Of a stretch of DNA of 64,000 nucleotides, positions 24,453 through 34,508 are shown piece after piece. Both the position numbers and the translations under genes were made by a program. Numbering within the stretch: position 1 is the first letter of the stretch; the number at the start of each line of letters is the position of its first letter. The stretch comes from Cenococcum geophilum 1.58. Taxonomy: Eukaryota; Ascomycota; Dothideomycetes; Gloniales; Gloniaceae. The notes under the pieces were generated by a model, which was given only the letters and a program-made list of their open reading frames with translations, was not told where the DNA came from and did no database searches. The stretch is from positions 248,001 to 312,000 of the forward strand of contig KV748257.1 in NCBI GenBank assembly GCA_001692895.1, written 5' to 3'.

Positions 24453-26295
24453 TAGTCGTTTAAGAAATATCGGGAACTCGCTTAGGACGCGAAAGAGCCG
24501 CATCGCCCCCCACCAAAATTTGTATGAGGGGCAATTCTTTCGATTTTAACCACCACAATTAAAGTTATTGTAACCGACTACGGGTGCTGCCGAGACAGCC
24601 TCAACGCCACCCTATATATTGATTGCAGATCAATATTGCTTACAGATCACTGTTCCCATTTCAGCTACCATTTCATGTATATATTCCACTTGATACCCAT
24701 AGATTTACAATCAAGTCGCTCGTTCAATTCCCACACACTGCAAAGCTTATAGTTATTATGGGCCGCCGCCTTCCAGATAAAGTTGTTCATAGAATTAGGA
24801 TTTGTATTAAAGCTGGCAAGGCGGTACTAGCTATTGTAGAGGCTGTAAAGGTGGGCAAGAAGACGATTTATAAGATATAATTAAACCTTAATATTTGGGG
24901 CGAACCGTACGCTCCTCCTACTGTTGTCCTTAGGTAACTAAGAGCTCTACTCCCTTACCAAGAAATGGTAATATATTACGTTATAGTGTTAAGCTTTTTA
25001 CTAACTAGTTTTATAGAGGCTTCTTAACTTCCTTAAAGACCAGCCAACCGCGTATTTAGATAAGATGCAGACCTTCCTATTTAACGAGTTTGACGCCCAA
25101 GTCTCTACTATAACTATTCACAATATCCTTAAGAGGAATTACTGGTCGCGGAAGATAGTTAGAGCTTAGGCAGCTAAGAGGAGTAGCCTCCTCCATAACA
25201 CCTAAATTGGTATCTAAAAAAGCTAGACAGTAGAGTAGCTTATATTTCTTAATAAGTTAGCGGCAAACGAGAGGACTAGTAATAGGAAGTACGGCTAGTT
25301 ACTAAAAGGGACTAAATGCGGTGTATCACGCCCGCTTAAGAGGTTAAAGAGGTAGAGCATCCTACCAGCATTAGCGGTCGACGGATATCCTAGCTATAAC
25401 ATCTTTTAAGGCTCTATTACCTCCGCGATATTTAAAGCCTTTATAGAGGAGCAGGTACTACTTTATTGTTTATCTTATCTAGGGCCAAGATTAGTCCTTA
25501 TTTTTAACAACGCGGAAATCCACAAATCGACACGGCTTTAAGAGCTTTGTAAGCAGCATAGCGTCTTATTAAAATTCCTACTACTATACCCGCCAGATTA
25601 CAATCCTATTAAGGCTACATTTAATGATATTAAGGCTTGGATCAGAAGGAACCAGCGGCTAGTTAAGGACTTTAAGAGCTTCAAGAGCTTCTTACATTTT
25701 GCTATTAGTTAAGTATATAGTACGCACGCAGAAGCCCACTTTAAAGAAGCAGGATATATTGTAGATAAATAGATAAATACTATCTCAATTGCTTAAAGCT
25801 TGAACTTTGAGATTAGAGACCTAATTCTACCAGCGTACCAATCTTGAAGCTATAGTTCTGCTATAGATCTAGCGCTACAAGTTGCAACACCAAAATTTCT
25901 ATATAATTAACTTAACCAGGTAACGCGCCAGCTTCAATATTTGGGCACTTATAGTAGGCAGTTTGATGAACTGAATGATATTGAATGAATGAATGAAGCT
26001 ATAGAATCTAACTACGAGGAATATAGGCCTTGATATAGGCCTATATCTACGGGGTCCGGGGTGACTACTACGGATACCGAAGTAGTTGCTGCGGAGACCG
26101 AACAAGAAGGGACTCTGCCTATGTAAGCAGGAAACGCGTGTAGACGTATGTGGAGGACTCTTCCAGAGCCATCGTCACAGTTAATGCATTATGGGTGGTT
26201 AAAATTAAAAGAATAGCCCCTCTTACAAATTTTGGTGGGGGGCGATGCGGCTCTTTCGCGTCCTAAGCGAGTTCCCGACATTTCTTAAACGACTG
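24453..26295 (+). mobile_element. Tc1/mariner-type transposon, complete, 102-bp TIRs
   Basis: 1843 bp, flanked by TA at 24451-24452 and 26296-26297. Terminal inverted repeats of about 102 bp (24453-24554 and 26194-26295) start (C/T)AGTCGTTTAAGAAAT and are about 94 percent alike by eye. They contain the GC-rich block CGCATCGCCCCCCACC. One transposase reading on the + strand. Inserted into the LINE-C 3' region. Confidence 0.92.
24762..25790 (+). pseudogene. Tc1/mariner (IS630-like) transposase, catalytic residues lost
   Basis: Start M-G-R-R-L-P-D (24762) opens an HTH region; stops appear from codon 41. The catalytic core is readable at about 25340-25720: W/S-I-L-P-A-L-A-V-D-G-Y, F-x-G-S-I-T-S-A-I-F, then V/L-I-F-N-N-A-E-I-H-K-S, where the family has D-N-A-x-I-H. 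It ends P-D-Y-N-P-I-K-A-T-F-N-D-I-K, where the family has N-P-I-E. The second Asp is Asn (codon 25506-25508) and the final Glu is Lys (25611-25613), both G-to-A. The ~340-residue size fits the family. Not functional. Confidence 0.88.
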
Positions 26296-26302
26296 TAGGA
26301 CA

Positions 26303-26437
26303 TTTTTATATTTTATTTTATATCCGTTATATTATACTACGTACAATACTACGCATGCAGCCTCTAGGCTATGGCGCTATAGTCCTATATACATAAATCC
26401 TTCTAAGGCAGCTTAACATGCACTAGTAACTAAGTGG
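26303..26437 (-). mobile_element. LINE-C-type 3' tail, minus orientation
   Basis: The complement matches 23625-23755 and 27496-27636 (block AACTATAGCGCTATAGC and the A-rich AAATAAAAT tail). It lies tail-to-tail against the end of the LINE-C fragment at 26298-26302. Confidence 0.7.
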
Positions 26438-27004
26438 ACACTCCAGCCCGGTTTTAAAATGCTAGGGGAGCTCTAGCTACTAGTGTTTTTTCATTTTGGT
26501 ATTTTGCTTACTAATATCCAGTTTCGCACCAAGGAAATCCTAGCTCTTTTATCTATTTCTGCCATATTCTGCCGTTCCTAGAGTAGAAAAAGCGCTCTAA
26601 AAGATAGATTTTAATTTTAATAAAATAGGTTTATATATAAGAATAAGAGAAACCTAATAGCTTGCTAGCTTGGAAGCAGCTACCAATTACCCCTATACGA
26701 CTTTTTTTTGGAATTCTGTACCCTATTTCTTCTCCTTGCTTAAAAAAAGGGTAGGGAATTAGGAATTAGTAGGTACTCTCCCCAAAAGTAACCTACTAAT
26801 GGTATTTTATAAGGGCGAACCTCGTTACATAAACCCACTCCCATTGGAAATTTTTCACGAGGTTGTCTGTATAGGGTATAAATACCAATTCGCCCATACA
26901 CCTTATATTTTACGTGCTAAAGTAACACGGGCCGGCCCCTTTCCCCCTACTATAGCTACCCTTGGTGCATCTGCGGTACGCCTACAGTGCGGTGCTGTGT
27001 GGTA
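26438..27004. other. Non-coding spacer, no gene
   Basis: Mixed composition, no recognisable domain. The open stretch from 26799 runs into a GTA/GTG microsatellite and encodes only Val there, so it is not taken as a gene. Confidence 0.5.
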
Positions 27005-27008
27005 TATT

Positions 27009-27052
<44 letters not shown>

Positions 27053-27490
27053 TGTGGTAGTGGTGGTTGTGGTAGAGGTCGTCTGTAGCGCGGGCTGCAG
27101 ACTGGTTGTGGTAGAGGTCGTCTACAGCGCGATGGCTGCAGACTAGTTGTGGTAGAGGTCGTCTACAGCGCGATGGCTGTAGACTGGTAGAGGTCGTCTG
27201 CGGTGGCGTCTGCGGTGCGTCTGCGGCGCCCTTGCCGTGCGGCAGATTGGCTGTCTGCAGTAGACTAGCTGTAGGGAGGGCTATCTGTAGTAGACTAGTT
27301 GCAGAGAAGGCTGTCTATAGTAGACTGGTTGTAGGGAAGGCTGTCTGCAGCAGACTGGTTGTAGTAGAATGGTTGGTTGCGGTGGTAACGCGTCGCGGTG
27401 ACGCGTCTTCAGGGGCTATATAGCCAGCGACGCCCTAGCGACGACGGCGGAGGACGAAAGGTAGACGACGGCGGAGACGAAAGGTAGACG
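27005..27490. repeat. Microsatellite plus three minisatellite blocks
   Basis: (GTA/GTG)n at about 27008-27075. Then a roughly 40-45-bp unit (GTGGTAGAGGTCGTCTGYAG core) repeated about four times to 27200. Then a ~33-bp unit (GTCTGCAGTAGACTAGYTG core) about four times to 27370. Finally a ~23-bp GACGACGGCGGAGACGAAAG unit at about 27435-27495. GC-richer than the flanking repeats. Confidence 0.85.
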
Positions 27491-27495
27491 ACGGC

Positions 27496-27636
27496 CCTAT
27501 TAGGACATGCTACTAGTACATGTTAAGCTGCCTAAAAGGATTTATATATATAGAACTATAGCGCCATAGCCTAGAGGCTGCATGCGCAGTATTGTACGTA
27601 GTATAATACAACGGATATTAAATAAAATAAAATAAA
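27496..27636 (+). mobile_element. LINE-C-type 3' tail, plus orientation
   Basis: Same sequence as 23625-23755 but less mutated, ending in AAATAAAATAAAATAAAA at 27636. Marks the left edge of the gene island, about 345 bp before the SDR start codon. Confidence 0.75.
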
Positions 27637-27980
27637 AACGCTTAGCGCATAGTAGACGCGTTTCAAGGTATCAGATTTGCGATATCCACCAGGACGATTT
27701 GGTGCACGCCGCTGTCCTCCGTTCCCAAACGCCGTCGGCTTCGATGTGGGCGCTGTCGGCGTAGCTTCCGTAGGAGTGTAGTGGTACGTAATGCATCGGG
27801 GGTCGGTCCCCAAAGCGAGCTTACCGTTCGTCGAGAACCCAGTGAAGTCGTATCTTCTTCAAATGTAAAGAACAAACATCAGGCGATACAGGAAATATTC
27901 TCGCTATACATATCCTTAGGATAATACTCATGTCACATCTTAATCGTCGGTGTTTCATTTTGTCTCGTTAATATTATACG
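27637..27980 (+). promoter_or_regulatory. SDR upstream region
   Basis: Non-repetitive sequence between the LINE tail and the SDR start. Contains a GGGG-TCGGT-CCCC inverted repeat (27788-27800) and a pyrimidine-rich stretch before the ATG at 27981. No certain TATA box. Confidence 0.35.
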
Positions 27981-28805
27981 ATGGTCGACCAAACACTTGC
28001 CGCAAAGGTTGCAATAGTATCTGGGTCCAATTCTGGTATGTAAATAAGGTTCTTGAATTATTGGCTCAATTATATTTTTATTAACCAACCCTTAGGGATT
28101 GGGGCAGCTATTGCGAGAGAATTATCTAGTCGCGGGGCTTACGTAGTTATCAATTATCCCTTCCCGCCTCTCCAATCAGAAGCACAAACGCTAGCTTCAA
28201 CCTTGCCGGCGCGCAGCATTGCTGTCGAAGCGGACCTATCTACAACAACAGGCCCACAAATGCTTGTCGACAAAACAATCGCAGAATATGGACGCCTTGA
28301 CATTGTCGTCAACAATGCAGCTCTTGCTATCAACCTTCCTTTCGAAGAACAGACCCTCGATCATTGGGATCAACTCGTGAATCTCAACGGTAGAGGAGTA
28401 TTTCTCCTCACCCAAGCGGCCCTGAAGCATTTCACTCATGGATCAGGCCGCATAGTAAATATCGTGAGCATCTCGTCCCGTAGTCCGCCAGTGATGCAAA
28501 CTTTGTATGCTGGGACGAAGGGGATGGTGGATTCCTTCACAAAATGCTGGGCCAAGGAGCTGCCGCCGAAGTACGGTTGTACTGTCAATGCAGTTTCGCC
28601 AGGTCCTACAATGACTGAGGGATTTCAGAAAGCTGGCGACGAGATGATGAAGATCCTGCAGCCGACCATCGACGCTACTCCTGTCGCCCAAAGAATGGCT
28701 GATCCAAGTGAAATTGCATTTGCAGTTGGATTTCTGTGTGAAGAACGAGCGAGGTGGATCAATGGAGAGCACTTGTTTGCCAACGGAGGTCTCTTCGTAG
28801 ACTGA
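27981..28805 (+). CDS. Short-chain dehydrogenase/reductase (classical SDR)
   Basis: NAD(P)(H)-dependent oxidoreductase of 254 residues, normal for a classical SDR, probably cytosolic. Two exons: 27981-28035 and 28096-28805, with a 60-bp intron (GTATGT...CTTAG, TTAAC branch site). The spliced start is needed because the Rossmann motif G-S-N-S-G-I-G (residues 15-21) is formed across the junction. Other landmarks: N-N-A-A at 91-94 (usual NNAG), catalytic Ser143, Tyr156 and Lys160 in Y-A-G-T-K, and V-S-P-G-P-T after strand six. The C-terminus ends N-G-E-H-L-F-A-N-G-G, as in the SDR121C-like ketoreductases. Convergent with the transcription factor gene, 102 bp between stops. A role in oxidising or reducing a pathway intermediate is inferred from clustering; substrate unknown. 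Confidence 0.93.
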
Positions 28806-28907
28806 CCCTAAATAAGACGGATTAGGAATAATTTACCAATAAGAGGACGGTTCGGTTCTCATGAATGGAAGGCATTTTAATGACATGAGTCTTCCTATGT
28901 CTGCGAC

Positions 28908-31815
28908 TCAACGCTGAACTGCCCCAGCTGCCTTTCCAAGATCCCGCATCAATTGCACCAAATTCTCTATAAGTGATGGGAGTGCTTCTTCTTGCATGTC
29001 GCGCATAAAGTTTGTTGTCAAGGTTTCTAACATAATGTTCATCACCGCTTCAGGATCGCTCAGAGTTGCAATTTTAGGTGTGTCCGTATCCCCAATGTTC
29101 GCATGCCCACGGCCAAAGGCAATGAAGCGTTGAACATCCGCTGTCTCATTACCATCTAATCTTACTTCTTGTGCAATAGGACTGTTCATTTCCACTGTCG
29201 GGCCAGCTGAATGGTTCCGGATAGAGTTGGCTTGCGAAATTACCCCGAAGGCCCAGAACGCCAGACTAGCGTGATATACAGCAATTCCATAGAAATCGCG
29301 GAGGTGACTAGGGGGGAAAGCCTTTGCTACTCGCAAAACTTGGCCTGCATGCCACACGGCTTGACGAGAACATTCAGAGCCAATCCATTGTACGAGTGAC
29401 GGGAAGACACGGCGAGCCTCATCCTTCTCCTCTTTTCCTGCAAATAGTTGTATGTCTTCTAAAGACATGTGAAGATACAGGAAAAGGAGCTCAAGGATGA
29501 GGACAGCCTCAGAAGAAGGTTTGCATTTCCATTCTTCCATGCTCATACGGAAATGTTGCAGGTTTTGTAAGAGGTCCTTATGTCTTGATGTCATAATTAA
29601 GGATCCGGTGTTTTTCTCCGCTCTGGCTTTCATAATAGAATTCATTTGGATGTACTCCCAGATCATCCCCCAAAAGCCGTGTAAAATGATAAGACTGGAG
29701 AACTGAAGATCACAAAATTCCTGAACGGAGGGAAGAACTGTGGAGTCCTGGATACATTCTACTGGGGAGGGTAACCTATCAGGTATTCCTTTTAAGCTCG
29801 CAACATACAGAGCTTTCCATTTCTCTGCATTCTCTGCAGCCCATAACTCGCGTTGCTCTGGTAACGATAAGGATAACTCTGCGTAAGATACCAACGGATT
29901 CATAAGGAGCGACATGGAGGCATGGGCATCGTGGAGCATCGCATGGAAGACTAGTCGCTTATATGACTCTTGCTCGACCCACTCAAGCCATTTGGCATGA
30001 AGTACTTCCCCGGTATCTTCGGGGAGGGGTCTAACAGAGACAGTTCTTGACCGTTGGAATTTCCCTGCTCGTCGTAGCATCTGAGCAGCCAAATTAGTAT
30101 TCCTCAGGTCAACATAAAGCAAGTTTCAAGGTACTGACCGTTAAGAGTACCTGGTTGTGACTTTCCGCAATCTCCATCTTTCGCCTGTTACCACTCCAAA
30201 GCCCAACTTCAAGCTCAAGCATCAGAGCCTGAAGGATAGATAGGTCTCTCGTAATAGAGTTCGCCATATCACATCGTTTCGGAATCGCCAACCGTACAGA
30301 CTCGCGAATTGCGAACCCAAGTTTCTGTAAAGCTTTTATACCAGTATAAACCGCACCTGTGGCCACCATCGCAGCTAATAGCTCTGGCCTCTGAGAGTTC
30401 GGGGAAAAGCTTGCCAAGTGAATCCATGAGTCGACTTGAGAACAATGTTGATTAAAAAAGCTTTGCATCAAATCGTCGAGAAGCTCAACGGTAGGGAAAG
30501 CCGTGACTGCTTGAGAAACATTTGTGGGACCACAGAACTCTAAAACCATAGCAAGGATCTGGTCCCTAGCAGCCTGATCTAGACTTGCGGATAGTGTGCG
30601 TCTGTCGAGCTTAAGTTTTTTGTCAGGAGACTCTGCATCGTTCGTGCAAATTGAAAGGTTGTGTTGCTCCGCGAAGGCATTGTCTTGTTCAGCTGGTAGC
30701 CAACGTGACAGTGGGGACCTTTGGAAAGCTTCAGTTCCCAAAGCCATGCGTTTCCGGGCATCTGTAGATTCTGGGCCAGGTAGTTCATTAAGTTCTCGCT
30801 CCATGATAGGCTCAAAATCAAGTCCGGGCATTGGTTTGCCATTGAATTCATCAAGCATTGTGAAGTCTTCTGAATTGAAGTCCAGGTTTCCCTCAACTGC
30901 AAAGTCAAGGACATCACGGGCTCCAAATTCTTGATTACTTGTCCAACCATTTGAGTCACTATTCGGGAAAGGTTCTATGTTCCCCGGCATCAAGATATCT
31001 CTAAGAAAGTCGGAAAAGTAATTTTCGTCAATATCAAGTGGTCGCACAACCACTAGGTCCTCTCGAACAGTCCTCGGCGTATGTCCATCTGCCTTAAATT
31101 TAGAATACGGACATATAGAATAGGCCCAGCTACAGACCTTGCATGGCAGTTGGCTCTGGTGTGGGTATCTGCTCGTTGCCTAGAGTAATAAAACAGCTAT
31201 GACCAGTTGAGCCCGTGTTGCTTTGAATAACTTGAGAAGGCTGTCGGCTGGCGGGCTGGTTGTTTCCAGTGCGACTCTCGACATTTTCGCACACAATCTT
31301 CTTTTGCTGACATCTTTTACAAGGCTTTTCATCTTCGCATCTATAAAGCAAATCATGATTTTAATATATGTAGAGCTGTGCAACCACAAATAGATCCGGA
31401 AAAGGGAGGGGGTTGTCGCACTTTAATTTTGCGTTTGCGCAGGCTTTACAAGCTTGAGCAACTCTAGAAGACAGCCCAACTTGACGCTTCTGCCGCTTCT
31501 GATCTCTATGTGTTTCGTGGCATGAAGCATGCCTTTTCAAAAGATCCCTGTGCTGTAATTAACAAAAATCTCTTTTCGCGATTTAAACACTTCACTTACG
31601 GTCTCCCAAAGCCTTTGTTACAGACCGTACATTCGAAAGGTTTCTCTTGCATATCTGAAATGAGCATGTCAATATGAGCATAATAGCCAAAACTGAAAAC
31701 ACTGACGTGAGCGGACATGACGCGCAAGATGGTCGATTCGACTATAACTTCGATGACACTCTCCACACTGATAAAACCCCTTGGAGGCATCTGTATGTGG
31801 AGTCAATGGTTCCAT
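28908..31815 (-). CDS. Transcription factor with two C2H2 fingers, Zn2Cys6 cluster and fungal-specific TF domain
   Basis: Nuclear DNA-binding regulator, 867 residues in my model. Exons (minus): 31815-31707, 31654-31600, 31547-31422, 31340-31138, 31088-30151, 30080-28908; introns 49-81 bp, all GT-AG; total 2604 nt, divisible by three. Finger 1 C17-x2-C20-x12-H33-x3-H37, linker Q-E-K-P-F, finger 2 C45-x2-C48-x12-H61-x3-H65, then a basic stretch and a Zn2Cys6 cluster at C88, C91, C98, C104, C107, C114 (spacing 2-6-5-2-6). Every motif is completed across an intron, which strongly supports the splicing. The C-terminal half resembles the fungal-specific TF domain (PF04082), with W-S-G-N-R-R-K-M-E-I-A-E-S and W-V-E-Q-E-S-Y-K-R. 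Start ATG 31815 has context CACAATGG. Likely pathway regulator of the neighbouring genes (inference). Confidence 0.92.
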
Positions 31816-32450
31816 TGTGGCTGATATTCCATCACTGCTCGAACCTCACTGACTGGACTGGGCGTTGAAGTTCAAAGAAGCGGGGAAGAAGAGGTACAGC
31901 GCAGGGAAGAACAGGGGACGTCAAAGCCGCAGCTCCGCTTCCGGCGTTAGCCTACATACTGACACAAGTAACGCACTGACACGCTGCAGCCTGCAATAAC
32001 AAACCCCTAAAGTTCCATGGAGACGGCATTTTCTAGGGAAGCCTACGTTTCTGGCTTGATTATTTGACGTGTTTGATGTTGCAAGCATTACGCTGAAGTT
32101 CTTCGTAGCTATTCTGCAACCAGTATAGTTAAAAACGAGGAGTTTCCAATAATAGACCATCGAGTATTTGGTGACTGTACACTCCAACGATGCAAACTAC
32201 CCGAAAGTCCTCTATGTGTACAAAACCTTTCGGTTTTGCTCTCATATCTAGCATGACTATACAAGCAGCAACGGTTTTTAGGTTGTAACGGTAACGGTAA
32301 CGGGCTCTCGCGCGTGAGATTACTGAGAGATGTAGGATCGGGTGCCCACATGCCGAGGTGGATTGCGCGGTTGAAGCACATTTCCTGCTTCCATCAAAAC
32401 AGCTGTATTTGTAGTCTCCATATTCTAAATTCTATTGACGAAAGCGCAGT
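31816..32450. promoter_or_regulatory. Intergenic region between TF and cupin, with GTAACG x3
   Basis: No gene. Promoter of the TF and 3' flank of the cupin. A perfect tandem hexamer array GTAACG x3 lies at 32285-32302, followed by CTCTCGCGCGTGAGA, a short inverted repeat. Possible regulator site; function not known. Confidence 0.4.
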
Positions 32451-32999
32451 TTACTTGGATGCTTTTACCCCAGGAATTGTTGATGTATCCTCCTCGAGAG
32501 TCTGTCCTCCGATGACAAGTGGCTCTGATCCCAGCAATACGTAGAGCATTCTCGCCCATTTCGTATCGCTTGTATTCTTCCAGGCGTGGTTTGTCCCCCT
32601 TTGCACCGATATATCTCCTCTCTTCATCAGCCTTTTCTCCCCAGAATCCAGGATAAGTTCGACCTCCCCTTCCAATACCACACCGTAGTCCAAGCTGACA
32701 GTTCTATGCATTGGCGAAAGTGCACCGGGCATCATGTCTACGACTCGCAAGATAGAACCAGTCGAGATGGTGATTCCTGGCAGGTCGGTCATGAAATTTT
32801 TGTATGTTGAGATATCGGTATCGTCCTGCATCTGCACGGGAAATCGGTTGGTCGCATAGCAAAGAGCGAACTCGGCGCCGTCTGGCAGTGCTTTAAACGG
32901 AGCCTCTGGTGCAATTGTGGATGAGAATATCGTTTTACCCTCGGGTGTGTGGCTGGTAATGAAACGGTTGATATTTCGCAAGTCTTTTGACTGAGACAT
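32451..32999 (-). CDS. Small single-domain cupin protein
   Basis: 182 residues, intronless, start ATG at 32999. One cupin_2-type beta-barrel at about residues 85-157. Motif 1 is G-A-L-S-P-M-H-R-T-V-S-L-D-Y-G-V-V-L-E-G, in which the usual second His and the Glu ligand are Thr100 and Tyr105. Motif 2 is G-D-I-S-V-Q-R-G-T-N-H-A-W-K-N, with His138 and Asn142 kept. This MHRT/RGTNHAW pattern is typical of a widespread subfamily of small cupins. With two of the four standard metal ligands missing, a classical dioxygenase centre is unlikely; an isomerase, lyase or binding role is equally possible. Same strand as the TF and monooxygenase genes; gap of 502 bp to the ADC stop and 635 bp to the TF start. 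Substrate unknown. Confidence 0.92.
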   Translation of the reverse strand: MSQSKDLRNINRFITSHTPEGKTIFSSTIAPEAPFKALPDGAEFALCYATNRFPVQMQDDTDISTYKNFMTDLPGITISTGSILRVVDMMPGALSPMHRTVSLDYGVVLEGEVELILDSGEKRLMKRGDISVQRGTNHAWKNTSDTKWARMLYVLLGSEPLVIGGQTLEEDTSTIPGVKASK

Positions 33000-33501
33000 A
33001 ATTTTTAATAATCACCCTAGAACGGGATTCGTCTGGTGTGAATTTCTACAAAGGTGTACCAGAGACAAGCAGCTTAATATAAGATTCAGGCGAATTTTGC
33101 CAATCCGGATCACACTACAATTTCTCTGTCCCGATGTGGGCCGGTTGAGTGCCTAGAGCAGATCAGACCTGAAACACTATCAACCCACTCCTCGGCCTAT
33201 TAGCTGGGGCCTATGGGGTTGACGAATATGCTCGATATCTCTACATTGCTCGCTATTTGGTGATTCACAAAAGTTATATCTTGAAGACATGCTGGTTAGT
33301 AGATACATGATAAGTAGACCTGGCGGATTACGATAAGTGCAACTGCGGATATGAAAGTGTATGTACTTCACCGAAGAAGCTCAGGGGATTTTTTAATAAT
33401 ATACCAAATTATTGCAACAAGTCCCACTGCATGTTGACAGTGTAAGTGGTAAAAAGAGGCCACTTATGTATTGCGAATAAGATATCTAAGTAATATCCGA
33501 A
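33000..33501. other. Intergenic, cupin promoter and ADC 3' flank
   Basis: No coding feature. The cupin promoter must lie in this stretch; AATATAAGATT at about 33076 is AT-rich but not a clear TATA box. Confidence 0.4.
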
Positions 33502-34407
33502 TTAATCAATCCGCCTTGCTGCCGACACATCAGGGACACCCTCTCCTTCTACTACTTTGCCGCCAATCACCTCGTAAATGGGTATCTCAGCGAGCCGAGA
33601 TACAACATGGTGTAAGGTTGGTAATGCCTCCCAGTCCATTGGATCAAACATTATGCTAGCTTTACTAGCTTTCTGCATGTGCTTTACTGTGGAAGGGACA
33701 ATCTTTGCATCCTCGGCGTGGGGCACAAAAGTAGCATGCTCGACATCTGCTTGCCCTCTGTCTGCGCTTCCAATACGTCCAACGCGTGGAATATATTTAT
33801 AGGCAAATATTCCATCATCTGATTCGCCACCAATTGTTCCACTCTCGTCTTGTGCGTCGACTGTTTCCAGATTTTCCAAGGTAAAATTAGCGAAGGTCGC
33901 CCCTTGCCATCCTGCTTGTACCCGATACGACGTGGTCCGTCGGTGAATATCCAAGCTGCAGTAGAGCTTGGGCATACCCAGCTCCTCCCTCCCACTCACA
34001 ATAGGATCGGTTAAACTCTCAAAAAGGATTGGCAGGAAAGATCCGTTCAGAATCTCACCATTATTTTTAGTATATTGAACTCCATGAATATAGAGTCCAA
34101 AATGTCTGTAGCCAGCTCCGCCTAGCCACTCCATCTTGTTCAATGTGGTTTGAGAGAAGCTTGCATATGCGACTGTTCCCGGGGATTTGAAGCTGAATGA
34201 CGGAGAAGGAAACAAGTTCTGTAGTAAGGTTCGAGACGTCTTGAACTTGAAAGAAGCTGATGTAAATGTCGAGTGAAGGGCTTCACGAGGTTGACCGTTA
34301 AATCGTTGCCGAGGACCTGGCATAGGTCCAAAAGAGATTGGCATACGCCAATACAGATGAGGTTTCCTTGACCAGTCCCATCGCCGAAACAAGTTCATGG
34401 AGTGATC
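33502..34407 (-). CDS. Acetoacetate decarboxylase-fold (ADC) domain, separate gene or C-terminal half of a fusion
   Basis: The largest exon encodes 298 residues from the Met codon at 34398 to the stop at 33502. The block D-P-I-V-S-G-R-E-E-L-G-M-P-K-L (Lys at residue 144 of this part) matches the ADC family signature G-R-E-x-x-G-x-P-K, in which this Lys forms the Schiff base in acetoacetate decarboxylase. Y-W-R-M-P-I-S-F-G-P-M-P-G-P-R-Q near the start and Y-A-S-F-S ... H-F-G-L-Y-I-H also fit. Size (about 300) is slightly above the usual 250-290. Either a C-terminal domain of the monooxygenase polypeptide (via intron 34408-34508, in frame) or its own gene starting at ATG 34547 with a 13-codon first exon. 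Decarboxylase, hydrolase and dehydratase activities are all known in this fold; reaction unknown. Confidence 0.85.
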   Translation of the reverse strand, partial: DHSMNLFRRWDWSRKPHLYWRMPISFGPMPGPRQRFNGQPREALHSTFTSASFKFKTSRTLLQNLFPSPSFSFKSPGTVAYASFSQTTLNKMEWLGGAGYRHFGLYIHGVQYTKNNGEILNGSFLPILFESLTDPIVSGREELGMPKLYCSLDIHRRTTSYRVQAGWQGATFANFTLENLETVDAQDESGTIGGESDDGIFAYKYIPRVGRIGSADRGQADVEHATFVPHAEDAKIVPSTVKHMQKASKASIMFDPMDWEALPTLHHVVSRLAEIPIYEVIGGKVVEGEGVPDVSAARRID

Positions 34408-34508
34408 CTACTCTGAGGGTTAGAAATATGCACGGAATTATTTGTTATCCACGTATAGCAGGCGGCTGTTCTAGTTGCGGCTGTCAAGGGACATAGAATG
34501 CGGCTTAC

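Noticed and set aside
26799..27146. 115-codon open frame with a long poly-Val run
   Set aside because: The frame is open only because it crosses a GTA/GTG microsatellite; no domain, no intron context.
28236..28772. Minus-strand open frames opposite the SDR
   Set aside because: Antisense to a complete SDR with all catalytic motifs.
30596..30934. 112-codon + strand frame opposite the transcription factor
   Set aside because: Antisense shadow of a well-supported exon containing regulator sequence.
31596..31790. Reading the second C2H2 exon as a separate small protein starting at 31790
   Set aside because: Splicing with the exon at 31815-31707 gives two perfect C2H2 fingers joined by a QEKPF linker.
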